NCBI GenBank assembly: GCA_942492905.1 | Contig: OW818657.1 | Coordinates: forward strand, 4,836,001-4,900,000 | DNA length: 64,000 nt | Source: CAIZWU01 sp942492905 | GTDB lineage: Bacteria > Verrucomicrobiota > Verrucomicrobiia > Verrucomicrobiales > V1-33 | Reading direction: 5' to 3' | Part shown: positions 52,437-61,481 of the stretch, in pieces | Position numbering within the stretch: the stretch's first letter is position 1 | Layout of the letters: the number at the start of each line of letters is the position of its first letter | Notes under the pieces: model-generated | Databases searched by the model: none | What the model was told of the DNA's origin: nothing | The model's input: only the letters and a program-made list of their open reading frames with translations | Made by a program: the position numbers and the translations under genes

Positions 52437-52739
52437 ATGACTCTTCAAAAGACCATCACTTATTCGGCATGGGGCAGCCTGATCTCGTTGTGCCTGGCTT
52501 TCTGTGGTTTTCCTATGATGCTGTTCGGCACCGGGAAATTGGCTCGTATATTGTGGGGGATCGCCTTGTGGAGTGCGGCCAGCTTCGCGCTGGTGCTGTT
52601 GGGGTGTGCCATGGGCCTGATGGGCCGCGCTTTTTGGAAAAATACTTCCATGGACGCCAGCCTCTACCCATGGCTTGTGCTTATTTTCCTGTTTGTGGCG
52701 TGGTCAGGCTTTCTTAGCTTTTTGTCAAAGATGCCGTAA
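52437..52739 (+). CDS. Small membrane protein of unknown function
   Basis: A protein of 100 residues with three hydrophobic segments: about 13-32, 38-60 and 77-95. I recognise no family. It lies 164 bases from the divergent Fic gene and ends 40 bases before pth on the same strand. The composition and hydrophobic pattern make it believable, but support is otherwise limited. Confidence 0.6.
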   Translation: MTLQKTITYSAWGSLISLCLAFCGFPMMLFGTGKLARILWGIALWSAASFALVLLGCAMGLMGRAFWKNTSMDASLYPWLVLIFLFVAWSGFLSFLSKMP

Positions 52740-52779
52740 TCCCGGCAGGGCAAACCTCCATCCTTTTTTTAATCCCCCC

Positions 52780-53427
52780 ATGCCCCTCCGCCTCCTCATC
52801 GGCCTCGGTAATCCCGGCCCCGAATACGAAAACACCCGCCATAACGCGGGTTTCATGATTCTGGACCGCGTGGCCCAGCGGCTGGGGGCGGTTTGGATGA
52901 AGGAGCGGAAATTTGATGGCTGGTTCGCCCGGGCGGATGGTCTTTATCTGCTGAAACCGAAGACCTTCATGAACCTGAGCGGGAAAAGCGTGGCGGCCGT
53001 TTCCGGTTTTTTCAAGATCCCGCCGGCGGACATGCTGGTGATTTATGACGACGTGGCCTTGCCCGAAGGGAAGCTGCGGCTCAAGCCTTCCGGGTCCGCG
53101 GGAGGGCACAACGGGCTGAAATCCATCATCGCCAGCCTCGGCAGCGACCAGTTTGCCCGTCTGCGGTTCGGGGTTGGCGCGGCGGACCAGAAGTCGCTGG
53201 TGGGGCACGTGCTCGGACGCTTTGATCCGGCCTCGGCAGAGGAACTGCACAAATCGCTTGAGAAAGCGGCGGATGCTGCCATTTTCGCCTCCCTTCGCGG
53301 GCTGGAGCTTGCGATGAATGAATTTAACACCGCGGAACCGCCGCGCCCCAAACCCGCCCGGCCTGTGCCGCCCCCGGGCCAGGAGCCAACGGTGTCCGCC
53401 GTTCCCAACCCACCCGAATCCACATGA
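52780..53427 (+). CDS. pth: Peptidyl-tRNA hydrolase
   Basis: A protein of 215 residues. It releases peptidyl-tRNAs that drop off the ribosome. LLIGLGNPGPEYENTRHNAGF at 5-25 (read here as LLIGLGNPGPEY and NTRHNAGF) includes the catalytic H21, and KPKTFMNLSGKSV, YDDVALPEG and SAGGHNGLKSI are diagnostic. A Pro-rich C-terminal extension of about 30 residues is unusual for Pth. The ATG at 52780 is chosen because the fold starts there. Its stop overlaps the rpsF start (ATGA). Confidence 0.96.
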   Translation: MPLRLLIGLGNPGPEYENTRHNAGFMILDRVAQRLGAVWMKERKFDGWFARADGLYLLKPKTFMNLSGKSVAAVSGFFKIPPADMLVIYDDVALPEGKLRLKPSGSAGGHNGLKSIIASLGSDQFARLRFGVGAADQKSLVGHVLGRFDPASAEELHKSLEKAADAAIFASLRGLELAMNEFNTAEPPRPKPARPVPPPGQEPTVSAVPNPPEST

Positions 53428-53711
53428 AGCGTAAATACGAAGGTCTCATCGTTCTCAACACCAAAGGCAAAGAGGACACTGTCGATGCATTGGTCTCCAA
53501 GCTCGGCCACGAATTCGAACTCGAAGGCATCACCCTCGAACAAATCGATCATCTCGGCAAAAAGACCTTCCCTTATGGCAGCAAAAAGCTGACCGAAGGC
53601 TATTTCGTCACTTACCACCTCCAGGCCGAGCCTGCGAAACTGGACGCCGTGAAGGCCAAGCTGAAACTGAATGCCGACGTGCATCAGCAGCATTACCAAC
53701 GCCTCGCGTAA
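53424..53711 (+). CDS. rpsF: 30S ribosomal protein S6
   Basis: A protein of 95 residues, the normal size for S6. KRKYEGLIVLNTKG opens the ferredoxin-like fold; HLGKKTFPYGSKKLTEGYFVTYHL is the conserved middle part (here HLGKKTFPYG and KKLTEGYFVTYHL). Its ATG overlaps the pth stop, so it is co-translated with pth. In many bacteria rpsF is followed by ssb, rpsR and rplI; here ssb follows after two hairpins, and rpsR and rplI are absent. Confidence 0.95.
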   Translation: MKRKYEGLIVLNTKGKEDTVDALVSKLGHEFELEGITLEQIDHLGKKTFPYGSKKLTEGYFVTYHLQAEPAKLDAVKAKLKLNADVHQQHYQRLA

Positions 53712-53718
53712 TCCGCGG

Positions 53719-53745
53719 ACCGGCTCTCCCGCCGGTTCAGTTTTA
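53719..53745 (+). terminator. Terminator-like hairpin after rpsF
   Basis: ACCGGC (53719-53724) and GCCGGT (53731-53736) form a 6-base-pair G/C stem with a 6-base loop, soon followed by TCAGTTTTAT. It lies just after the rpsF stop and could end or attenuate the pth-rpsF transcript. Confidence 0.6.
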
Positions 53746-53752
53746 TCCTGTA

Positions 53753-53780
53753 GAAGGGCTTGCCGGATGGCAAGCCCTTC
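53753..53780 (+). promoter_or_regulatory. Strong hairpin in the ssb leader
   Basis: GAAGGGCTTGCC (53753-53764) and GGCAAGCCCTTC (53769-53780) form a perfect 12-base-pair stem with a 4-base loop, about 30 bases before the ssb ATG. The following sequence GCTTTAGTGCCCC has only a short T-run. It could be a second terminator or an mRNA structure controlling ssb. Confidence 0.6.
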
Positions 53781-53810
53781 GCTTTAGTGCCCCTTCACTT
53801 CTTCAGCACC

Positions 53811-54377
53811 ATGGCCTCTCTCAACAAAGTAATGATCATCGGGAACCTCACCCGGGACCCGGAACTCCGCTACACTCCCAAGGGCCAGGCCGTGGTGGAC
53901 CTCGCTCTCGCCATGAACCGCCGCTACGTCGTCGATGGCGAAAAACGGGAGGAAGTGACCTACGTGGACGTGACTTTCTGGGGGAAAGGCGCCGAAATCA
54001 TTTCCCAATACATGAAAAAGGGGAACCCCATGTATATCGAAGGCCGCCTCCGCCTTGACCAATGGGACGACAAGGAGTCCGGCAAAAAACAATCCCGCCT
54101 CAAGATCACCGGCGAGGAATTCCAGTTCCTCGGCGGCAAAGGCGAAAGCGGTGGCAGCCAGGCTGGCGGCGGACAGTATGACGAAGAGGGCGGTTCCTCC
54201 CGCAGCAGCGGTGGCTACAGCCAATCCCGTCCCCCTCAACAACAGCAGCGCCCGCCTCAGAATTCCGGCGGTTACAGCCAGTCCGGTGGCAGCGGCGGGG
54301 GCAACGCCTCTCCCCAGGGCCAATCCCGCCCGGATGCCTTCCCGCCCGGTCTGGATGATGACGAGATTCCCTTTTGA
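53811..54377 (+). CDS. ssb: Single-stranded DNA-binding protein
   Basis: A protein of 188 residues. The OB fold (about 1-110) has NKVMIIGNLTRDPELRYTPKGQ and VTYVDVTFWGKGAEI. It is followed by a Gly/Gln/Ser/Pro-rich disordered tail and the acidic tip DDDEIPF that docks replication and repair partners. The ATG at 53811 gives the standard SSB N-terminus. It may be transcribed with pth-rpsF or separately, given the two hairpins in between. Confidence 0.96.
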   Translation: MASLNKVMIIGNLTRDPELRYTPKGQAVVDLALAMNRRYVVDGEKREEVTYVDVTFWGKGAEIISQYMKKGNPMYIEGRLRLDQWDDKESGKKQSRLKITGEEFQFLGGKGESGGSQAGGGQYDEEGGSSRSSGGYSQSRPPQQQQRPPQNSGGYSQSGGSGGGNASPQGQSRPDAFPPGLDDDEIPF

Positions 54378-54531
54378 GGTGAACCCGCGGTTTTCCCGGC
54401 CGTGAATGGCAAGGCTTTGCTGGTTCTGACCGCCCCCCGCGGAATCCCACTCTCTCCCAGACGATCTGTCCCTGCCCGGCCCTCCGTGCCCTCTCCCTGC
54501 CGACCCTGACGCCCTCCGTTTTTCCTGACGC

Positions 54532-55818
54532 ATGTCCGATCCTTCCCGTCCCCCGGAGTCCCGCCCCGATGCTGCAGCGCCGCCCGACCCCGGCATGGCG
54601 CTCAAACGCCAGCAGCACCTGCTGATTTTCCTGACAGTTCTGATCGACCTGATCGGTTTTGGGATTCTGATCCCGGTCATCCAGCCCATCGCCGAGGAAT
54701 TGGGAGCGCCCATCTGGATCGCCACGGTGCTCATGGGCGTTTACAGCCTGATGCAGTTTATCTTTTCGCCGGTGCTGGGCCGCCTCAGCGACCGCGTCGG
54801 CCGCGTCCCGGTGCTGGTCATGAGCCTCTGGGCCTCGGTCGGCGGTTATCTGGTGATGTCGCTGGCGGTCAGTGGCTGGGTCGCACCCATGACCGGCATC
54901 ATCCTGCTCTTCACGGCCCGCATCATCACTGGCATCGGCGGCGCCAGCATCAGCACCGCGCAGAGTTATCTTTCCGACATCACCGCGCCGGAAAAACGCG
55001 CCGGAGTAATGGGCATGATCGGGGCAGCGTTTGGCCTTGGGTTTATGATCGGCCCCGTGATCGGAGGCATCCTCTCCCACTTCGGGGGAAGAGCGGCGCC
55101 CTTCCTTTTTGCCGCAGGTCTGAGTGTGCTCAATGTCCTCCTCATGGCCCGCCGCCTGCCCGAAACCCTCCCTCCCGAAAAGCGCGGCGCGACCCGCACG
55201 TCGCCTTCGGTTTTTGCCGTGGCGCTCGCCAATCGCGGCACGGCCTTGCCTGCCATTCTCCTCGCCAATTTCCTCGTCATCGGAGCCTTCTCCACCATGA
55301 CGGCGGCCTTCGTGCTTTTCCTGAAAAACCACGCTTCGTTCCAATTCAATGAAATGCAGATTGGTTATTGCTTTGGATTCATTGGGATCGTGGGAGTGAT
55401 CATCCAGGGCGGCATCATCCGGCGCATCGCCAAAAACAACAATGAAGGGCGGCTCGCCCTGACCGGTCTGGTGCTGATGGTGATTGCGATGTTGTGGCTG
55501 CCTTTCACCACCCCGTGGCTGATTCTTGTTTTGAATATGTGGCTCATGGCAGCCGGAAACAGCCTGACAAATCCTTGTCTGAATACCCTCGCCAGCCGCT
55601 GTGGCACCCTGCAAAACCAAGGCCTGACCATGGGAGCCATGGCCGGAGCCGGCAGTCTCGGCCGCTTCTTCGGCGCCTTGCTGGCCGGTCCGCTGCTCAT
55701 GTTGAACCAACAGGATGCGCTCAGTTATGGGCGCTCGGCATTCCTCACCGCCGCCATCGTCATGGCAGTGGCGGCGCTGCCGCTGCTGGCAGCGCGCAAG
55801 GCGCCCTCCCGCGCCTGA
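54532..55818 (+). CDS. MFS transporter (TetA/DHA1-like)
   Basis: A protein of 428 residues with twelve predicted helices. It has the major-facilitator loop motif GRLSDRVGRVP between helices 2 and 3 and GIGGASISTAQSYLSD at helix 5, as in drug:H+ antiporters of the TetA/DHA1 group. It is probably an inner-membrane exporter; the substrate is not predictable. It ends 55 bases before the ABC exporter gene on the same strand. Confidence 0.88.
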   Translation: MSDPSRPPESRPDAAAPPDPGMALKRQQHLLIFLTVLIDLIGFGILIPVIQPIAEELGAPIWIATVLMGVYSLMQFIFSPVLGRLSDRVGRVPVLVMSLWASVGGYLVMSLAVSGWVAPMTGIILLFTARIITGIGGASISTAQSYLSDITAPEKRAGVMGMIGAAFGLGFMIGPVIGGILSHFGGRAAPFLFAAGLSVLNVLLMARRLPETLPPEKRGATRTSPSVFAVALANRGTALPAILLANFLVIGAFSTMTAAFVLFLKNHASFQFNEMQIGYCFGFIGIVGVIIQGGIIRRIAKNNNEGRLALTGLVLMVIAMLWLPFTTPWLILVLNMWLMAAGNSLTNPCLNTLASRCGTLQNQGLTMGAMAGAGSLGRFFGALLAGPLLMLNQQDALSYGRSAFLTAAIVMAVAALPLLAARKAPSRA

Positions 55819-55873
55819 TACGTCCGGGGTCCCAGGCCGTTGACGGCTCCAGAGGCTGCCCTGACATTGAGGC

Positions 55874-57646
55874 ATGTCCGAGCCCCCTGCCCCCTCCCGT
55901 TCAGCCATTTCCTCCCACCGCTGGGTGCTGGGTTATCTGATGAAGGAAAAGGCCGTTTTCCTGCCTTCCATGGCCGCCCTGTTTTTGACGGCCGGGCTCT
56001 CCCTTGCCTTCCCGTGGTTTCTCAAGGAATTGATCGGCAATCCCACCGACGCCCTGAAAGCCGGCGTCGACCCTGCTGCCGTCCTCGCCAAATCGAACCG
56101 CGTGGTGCTCGAACTCACCGGCGTCCTCGCCCTCCAGGCCTTCATCGCCTTCTGGCGGGTCCAAGGCTTCACCTATGCCGGGGAATCCGCCCTGAACCGG
56201 CTGCGGCGCGACCTTTTCAGCCATCTGGTGCGCCTGCCGATGCCCTTCTTCCAGGAGCAACGCGCCGGGGCCCTCAGCAACCGCATCTCCGCCGATCTCA
56301 GCCTCGTCCGCGAGACCCTCCTCAGCACCGTCCCGCAGGCGGTACGGCAAACCGTGATCCTCATCGGAGGACTTTGCTTCATCTTTTTTGCCTCGTGGAA
56401 GCTTTCGCTGATCATGCTGGGCAGCGTGCCGTTTGTGGTGCTCGCCATCGCCTTCTTCGGCAAAAAGGTGCGGGTTTTTTCCAAGGCCGCCCAGGACTCC
56501 CTCGCGGAAGCCGGCACCGTCATCGAAGAAACCGTGCAAGGCATTGCGGACGTCAAAGCCTTCACCAACGAGCCGTTCGAACAGACCCGTTATGACCGCG
56601 CTCTCCAACGCTTTTTCGGGGTCACCATGCGCGGGGCCAAAACCCGGGCAGCGTTCCTCTCGTTCATCATCTTTGCGCTTTTCGGCACCATCGCCTTCGT
56701 GGCCTGGTACGGCGCCCGCCTGCTGGCCCACGGGGAAATCAACGGCACCAACTTCGTCTCGTTCATCCTCTTTTCCATCTTCGTCGGTGCGTCGTTAGGC
56801 TCCTTCCCCGAAATCATCTCCCAGTTCCAGCAGACCGCCGGTGCCACTGAGCGCCTGCGCGAACTTCTGGAACTCGCCCCCGAACGCACCGACGGTGATC
56901 CTGACATCAAACTTGGCGGTGAGCTCACTTTCGAAAACCTCTCCTTCCGCTACCCGGCCCGTCCGGAAGCCCTCGTCCTCAGCGACCTCAGTTTCCACAT
57001 CGAACCCGGGCAACGGGTCGCCCTCGTGGGTCCCTCCGGCGCAGGGAAATCCACCGTCTTCTCCCTCATCCTCGGCTTCAACCAACCGGAGTCCGGCCAG
57101 ATCCTTTTTGATGGTCATCCGGTTGGTTCCCTCGCCCTCGGCGCCCTCCGCGGCCAGATCGCGATCGTGCCCCAAGAAGTGCTGCTCTTCGGCGGCAGCA
57201 TCCGCGAAAACATCGAATACGGCAAACCCGGCGCCAGCCTCGAAGAGATCCACGTTGCCGCCCGGTTGGCCAATGCCTGGGATTATATCCATGCCCTGCC
57301 GGAGGGATTTGAAACCCTGGTAGGCCCCCGCGGCACCAAACTCTCCGGTGGCCAGCGGCAACGCATTGCCATCGCCCGGGCCATCCTCGCCGATCCCCGT
57401 ATTCTTCTTCTCGACGAGGCCACTTCCGCCCTCGACTCCGAGAGCGAGCGCCTCGTCAACGAAGCCCTTGAGCGCCTCATGGCCGGCCGCACCAGCCTCG
57501 TGATCGCCCACCGCCTCAGCACCGTCCGGCACGCCGACTGCATCCTCGTTTTCAACCAGGGTAAAATCGTCGAAAGCGGCACCCACGATGAACTGATCGC
57601 CCACCACGGCACCTACCGCTTCCTCGTGGACACCCAGCTGGTCTAG
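55874..57646 (+). CDS. ABC exporter half-transporter (MsbA-like)
   Basis: A protein of 590 residues: a six-helix transmembrane domain (about 20-310) fused to an ATPase. Walker A GPSGAGKS is at 386-393, the signature LSGGQRQR at 490-497, the Walker B/DLD region LLLDEATSALD near 512-522, and the H-loop IAHRLS near 544. It should act as a homodimer exporting a lipid or drug-like substrate. Length and motifs are normal for MsbA/LmrA-type proteins. It follows the MFS gene and may be co-transcribed with it. Confidence 0.93.
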   Translation: MSEPPAPSRSAISSHRWVLGYLMKEKAVFLPSMAALFLTAGLSLAFPWFLKELIGNPTDALKAGVDPAAVLAKSNRVVLELTGVLALQAFIAFWRVQGFTYAGESALNRLRRDLFSHLVRLPMPFFQEQRAGALSNRISADLSLVRETLLSTVPQAVRQTVILIGGLCFIFFASWKLSLIMLGSVPFVVLAIAFFGKKVRVFSKAAQDSLAEAGTVIEETVQGIADVKAFTNEPFEQTRYDRALQRFFGVTMRGAKTRAAFLSFIIFALFGTIAFVAWYGARLLAHGEINGTNFVSFILFSIFVGASLGSFPEIISQFQQTAGATERLRELLELAPERTDGDPDIKLGGELTFENLSFRYPARPEALVLSDLSFHIEPGQRVALVGPSGAGKSTVFSLILGFNQPESGQILFDGHPVGSLALGALRGQIAIVPQEVLLFGGSIRENIEYGKPGASLEEIHVAARLANAWDYIHALPEGFETLVGPRGTKLSGGQRQRIAIARAILADPRILLLDEATSALDSESERLVNEALERLMAGRTSLVIAHRLSTVRHADCILVFNQGKIVESGTHDELIAHHGTYRFLVDTQLV

Positions 57647-57764
57647 CATTCCCGGGAGGACCCCCGGCATTTTCCTGCCCAGGTCGCCTACGCGAATGCG
57701 CAAAACTAAATCCTCCGGCATGGCGCCGGGGCGGAGCAGTTTCCATTCTTCCCACTTCCTGATT

Positions 57765-58763
57765 ATGAAACACCACCTCACCGCCCTTCTCCTGATCCTT
57801 TCCAGTCCCAGTCTCTTCGCTCAGGCCCCGGGCGCGACTCCTGACACTCCGGCCACGAAACCCGCCCCAGCGGTCAAGCCGGTCCCCCAAGGCCCCGTCC
57901 CCACCATGGCCGGCGTGTCCTATGGCAGCGACCCGCGGCAGATCCTCGATTTCTGGAAGGCAGACACCAAAGAACCCGCGCCGGTGCTCTTTTTCATCCA
58001 CGGCGGCGGCTGGAACAACGGCGACAAGAATTCCGTTTTCAACAATGGCCATGCCGCCTATCTAAAAGCCGGCATTTCGGTGGTCTCCATCCACTACCGG
58101 TTTGTCCCCGCCGCCAAGGCCGCAGGCATCAAGCCACCCGTCTCCTGGCCGCTCCACGATGCCGCCCGCGCCCTCCAATTCGTCCGCAGCAAGGCGGGCG
58201 AATGGAATCTCGACAAAACCCGCATCGCCGCCTCCGGGGGCTCTGCCGGTGCCTGCTCCAGCCTGTGGCTGGCGTTCCATCCCGACCTGGCCGATCCCTC
58301 CAGCAGCGACCCGGTGGCCCGCGAATCCACCCGTCTGACCTGCGCGGCGGTCATGGGAGCCCAGACCTCGCTGGATCCAAAACAAATGAAGGAATGGATG
58401 CCCAACAGCACCTATGGCGGTCATGCTTTTGGGTTCGCCCCCAACCCCGCCGAAAAGAAAACCCAATTTCAGGCCTTCCTCGAAGGCCGGGAAACCATCC
58501 TCCCTTGGATCAAGGAATATTCTCCCTTCGAACTCGTCAGCAGTGACGATCCCCCGGTCTATCTCTTTTACGCCGCCCCGCCCGCCATGGGACAGGAACA
58601 GAAGGACCCCACCCACAGCGCCAACTTCGGGGTGGGTCTGCAGGAAAAACTCAAGGCCACGGGCGTCGCCAGCGAACTCCAATACCCCGGCGCCACCGGG
58701 GTCACCCACCGCACCGTCCAGGATTTTGTGATTGCCAAACTGACGGGAAAAGGCCAGCCCTAG
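57765..58763 (+). CDS. Secreted alpha/beta hydrolase (BD-FAE/lipase-like)
   Basis: A protein of 332 residues from the ATG at 57765. The signal peptide MKHHLTALLLILSSPSLFAQ is followed by a Pro-rich linker. The oxyanion segment HGGGW is at 79-83 and the nucleophile elbow GGSAG holds Ser160. The pattern is that of hormone-sensitive-lipase/BD-FAE-type esterases common in polysaccharide-degrading bacteria. The substrate could be an ester on plant or algal sugars (inference). It is followed by two DUF1080 genes, a common association in this phylum. Confidence 0.85.
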   Translation: MKHHLTALLLILSSPSLFAQAPGATPDTPATKPAPAVKPVPQGPVPTMAGVSYGSDPRQILDFWKADTKEPAPVLFFIHGGGWNNGDKNSVFNNGHAAYLKAGISVVSIHYRFVPAAKAAGIKPPVSWPLHDAARALQFVRSKAGEWNLDKTRIAASGGSAGACSSLWLAFHPDLADPSSSDPVARESTRLTCAAVMGAQTSLDPKQMKEWMPNSTYGGHAFGFAPNPAEKKTQFQAFLEGRETILPWIKEYSPFELVSSDDPPVYLFYAAPPAMGQEQKDPTHSANFGVGLQEKLKATGVASELQYPGATGVTHRTVQDFVIAKLTGKGQP

Positions 58764-58825
58764 ACTCCGTTCAAACCCGCAAATTCCGCGAGAAATCGCT
58801 TCCGCTATCCCCGTATCCCCAACCC

Positions 58826-59476
58826 ATGAAAAAATTCATCCCGTTTGCCACCATGGCGGCCCTGGCCGTCTCCCTGTTCACCGCCCGCGCCGAGGAGGCG
58901 AAGGATGGCTGGAAGTCCCTGTTCAATGGCAAGGACCTCACCGGCTGGAAGGTGAATGAAGAAAACCCCTCCGCCTTCAGCGTGTCCGATGGGGCCATCC
59001 ACATCAAAGGCGGCCGCTCCCACATCTTCTATGCGGGTGAAGTGAATGGCGCGAAATTCAAGAACTTCGAGTTCAAAGCCAAGGTGATGACGAAGAAAAA
59101 CGCCAACAGCGGCATCTACTTCGCCACCGAATATCAAAAGGACGGATGGCCCTCCAAAGGCTACGAATGCCAGGTCAACAACTCCTTCGACAAGGACCCC
59201 CGCCGCACCGCCAGCCTTTACGCGGTGAAGGACGTGAACGAAAAACTCGTCCCCGACGACACCTGGTTCGACTACAACATCAAGGTGCAGGACAAAAAAA
59301 TCACCATCAGCATCAACGGCAAAGTGGTGACCGAATACACCGAGAAGGAAGGCGACCCGCGCGGTGGCGGCATGGAAGGCCGCTGGATCAAGGACGGCGG
59401 CACCTTCGCTTTCCAGGCGCATGACCCCGGCTGCGAGGCCTTCTACAAGGACATCATGGTGAAGCCCCTTCCCTAA
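58826..59476 (+). CDS. DUF1080 secreted protein (3-keto-disaccharide-hydrolase-like)
   Basis: A protein of 216 residues with signal peptide MKKFIPFATMAALAVSLFTARA. WKSLFNGKDLTGWKV, the NFEFKAKVMTKKNANSGIYF segment and TWFDYNIKVQDKKITISINGK are characteristic of the DUF1080 concanavalin-like fold. Some members cleave 3-keto-glycosides. It is complete and directly precedes a frameshifted relative, suggesting an old tandem duplication. Confidence 0.92.
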   Translation: MKKFIPFATMAALAVSLFTARAEEAKDGWKSLFNGKDLTGWKVNEENPSAFSVSDGAIHIKGGRSHIFYAGEVNGAKFKNFEFKAKVMTKKNANSGIYFATEYQKDGWPSKGYECQVNNSFDKDPRRTASLYAVKDVNEKLVPDDTWFDYNIKVQDKKITISINGKVVTEYTEKEGDPRGGGMEGRWIKDGGTFAFQAHDPGCEAFYKDIMVKPLP

Positions 59477-59584
59477 GCCCGCGTTTCAGGGAAAACTCTC
59501 CTGGCGGCGGCGGACTGGTTGAAAGACTGGTCCGCCGCTTTCGTTTCCGCTCCAGCCCCTCAATCCTCCACTTCCTTCCGATCC

Positions 59585-60236
59585 ATGTTCCTCCGCTTCC
59601 TTTGCTTTTCTACCTGCCTGCTCATGTCCGCTGCCGCCCAAGAGGCCAAGCCGCTCTTCAACGGCAAGGACCTCACCGGTTGGACGACGGCCGAGGGCAA
59701 ACCCGTCACCGCCGGCTGGGTCGTCGAAGCAGACGGTACTGCACCGCGCCTCCAAAGGCGGCGATATCTTTACCGCCCAGGAATACGGCGACTACGAACT
59801 GGCCTGGGAATGGAAAATCTCCCCCGGCGGCAACAGCGGTCTGAAATACCGCATGACCAAATATCCTGACAAAGGAATGCTCGGCTGCGAATATCAACTC
59901 TTGGATGACGTCAACCACCCTGACGGCAAAATCGGCCCCCAGCGCCAGACCGCCTCCCTCTACGACATCCTTCCTCCGGCCGCTGACAAACCCCTCAAGC
60001 CCGTCGGTGAGTGGAATAGCTCCAAAGTCATCGTCAAAGGCAACACCTTCGAGCACTGGCTCAACGGCGCCAAAGTCCTCAGCGTGGACCTCACCAGCGA
60101 GACCTTCAAAGCCGCCTTTGCCAAAAGTAAATTCAAAGCCGTCCCCGGCTTCGCGGAAAACGCCAAGGGCCGCATCATGCTGCAGGACCACAACGACGAA
60201 GCGTGGTTCCGCCACATCACGTTGAAGCCGCTCTGA
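59585..60236 (+). pseudogene. DUF1080 gene interrupted by a frameshift
   Basis: The first frame starts at ATG 59585 with signal peptide MFLRFLCFSTCLLMSAAA and runs KPLFNGKDLTGW ... VVEADG. The match then continues in the next frame from about 59739 (LHRASKGGDIFTAQEYGDY ... AWFRHITLKPL) to the stop at 60236. One extra base near 59738, or two missing bases, breaks the frame; otherwise the DUF1080 domain is complete. It may be a recent inactivation or a sequencing error. It resembles the intact DUF1080 protein upstream in layout (108 bases away). Confidence 0.88.
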
Positions 60237-60282
60237 CATCTTCGGAAGTTGACAGGAAGGATCTGCGGCCGCATTTTCGGCC

Positions 60283-61446
60283 ATGCCCCGGCTGCCTGCG
60301 CCCTCAGAACGTCAGGTTCCCATCTGGCCAGCCAGTCTGCCTTGGGTGCTGCTGGTCATGCTGATCGCATTGGGGATTTGGCTTTTTATTGATTTCCGCC
60401 AAAAGCTGCTCGGAAACGCAGCATTGGTCGAAACCAATGTCTCACTCCGACGGTATTCCGCCAACACGACGCTGAGGATGGCGGAAGCCCGTGGCTGGGC
60501 CACAGCCTACACCTTGCTGCCGGAGTTCCTGCCGGAGGTGGTCACACTCCTCGGCCCCAGCCCGGAGCTGCGGGAAATCGCCGTCACCGGCCTTACCCAC
60601 CGGTGTGCCTCCGTCCTTGAGCATCGCAGCGAACAATCCCCCGCCTTCAGTATCGACAGCCGGTGGATCATCTGCCGAATGGCGGATGGGACCCTTGTTT
60701 TCACCGACGTCTATTCCCTCGATCCTACCTCGTGGCACCTGAAGGCCGGGGCCAGGGATTTCCGGGTCGATGGCAACGTTCTCTACTATCAAACGGGTGA
60801 CGGCTGGCAACGCGCCGCCCTGCACACCCCGCCGGACGGCCTGGCGGAAACCGGCCCGGCGGAACCCTTTAACGGCGTGCCTCCGGAGCCCTCCAAACCG
60901 CCCGCTACCGCCCTTATCCTGCCCAGAGTCGGCGGCATCCCGGCCCGCCTGACCTTTCAAGGCGGCCGCGATCCCGAAATCCCGGTGCATCCGCTGACAG
61001 AAACCGGTTCCTCCCCCTACTCAGTGGTGCTTTCGCCGGATGGGCGGTTTGCCGCCGTCTGGATCGAAAAACAAGCCATCCAAATCTGGCGGCTCAGTTT
61101 CCTGCGCGAACATCTCGCCCGCCTCGGCCTCGACTGGAATGTCCGCGAATTTCCCCCGCCCGTGAATGACGAGAGGGTCGAGGGCACCCTCACAGGAGCT
61201 GAAGCCGTGCCGCCGGCCTGGCGCACTGCACCGCCCGCGAAATCCGTCCAGCCTGCCTCCACTTCCACACGCCGCGACGTCATCCTGCCAACTGCCATGC
61301 TTGACACCCGAATAGGAGACGACATCTCCATTTTCACGCCTGACAACAAACCGACTCCCAGGCGCAGTATGATCCAGGAATCCTCTGCTCCGGGCTCCAA
61401 GGATAAGCAGCCCCGCCGCAGGATTGTGCTGCCGCCGTCTGAATAA
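60283..61446 (+). CDS. Membrane-anchored WD40-like protein of unknown function
   Basis: A protein of 387 residues. One membrane helix lies at about 18-37 (LPWVLLVMLIALGIWLFIDF). The outer part has propeller-like blades (SIDSRWIICRMADGTLVFTDV, then VVLSPDGRFAAVWIEKQAIQIWRL). The segment FLREHLARLGLDWN near residue 275 resembles the tail found after WD40 repeats in many planctomycete/verrucomicrobial proteins. The C-terminal 100 residues are Pro/Ser/Arg-rich and probably disordered. The function is unknown. Confidence 0.65.
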   Translation: MPRLPAPSERQVPIWPASLPWVLLVMLIALGIWLFIDFRQKLLGNAALVETNVSLRRYSANTTLRMAEARGWATAYTLLPEFLPEVVTLLGPSPELREIAVTGLTHRCASVLEHRSEQSPAFSIDSRWIICRMADGTLVFTDVYSLDPTSWHLKAGARDFRVDGNVLYYQTGDGWQRAALHTPPDGLAETGPAEPFNGVPPEPSKPPATALILPRVGGIPARLTFQGGRDPEIPVHPLTETGSSPYSVVLSPDGRFAAVWIEKQAIQIWRLSFLREHLARLGLDWNVREFPPPVNDERVEGTLTGAEAVPPAWRTAPPAKSVQPASTSTRRDVILPTAMLDTRIGDDISIFTPDNKPTPRRSMIQESSAPGSKDKQPRRRIVLPPSE

Positions 61447-61481
61447 CGGAATCCCCGGCGCAGCGTCACTGCGTCACTGCG

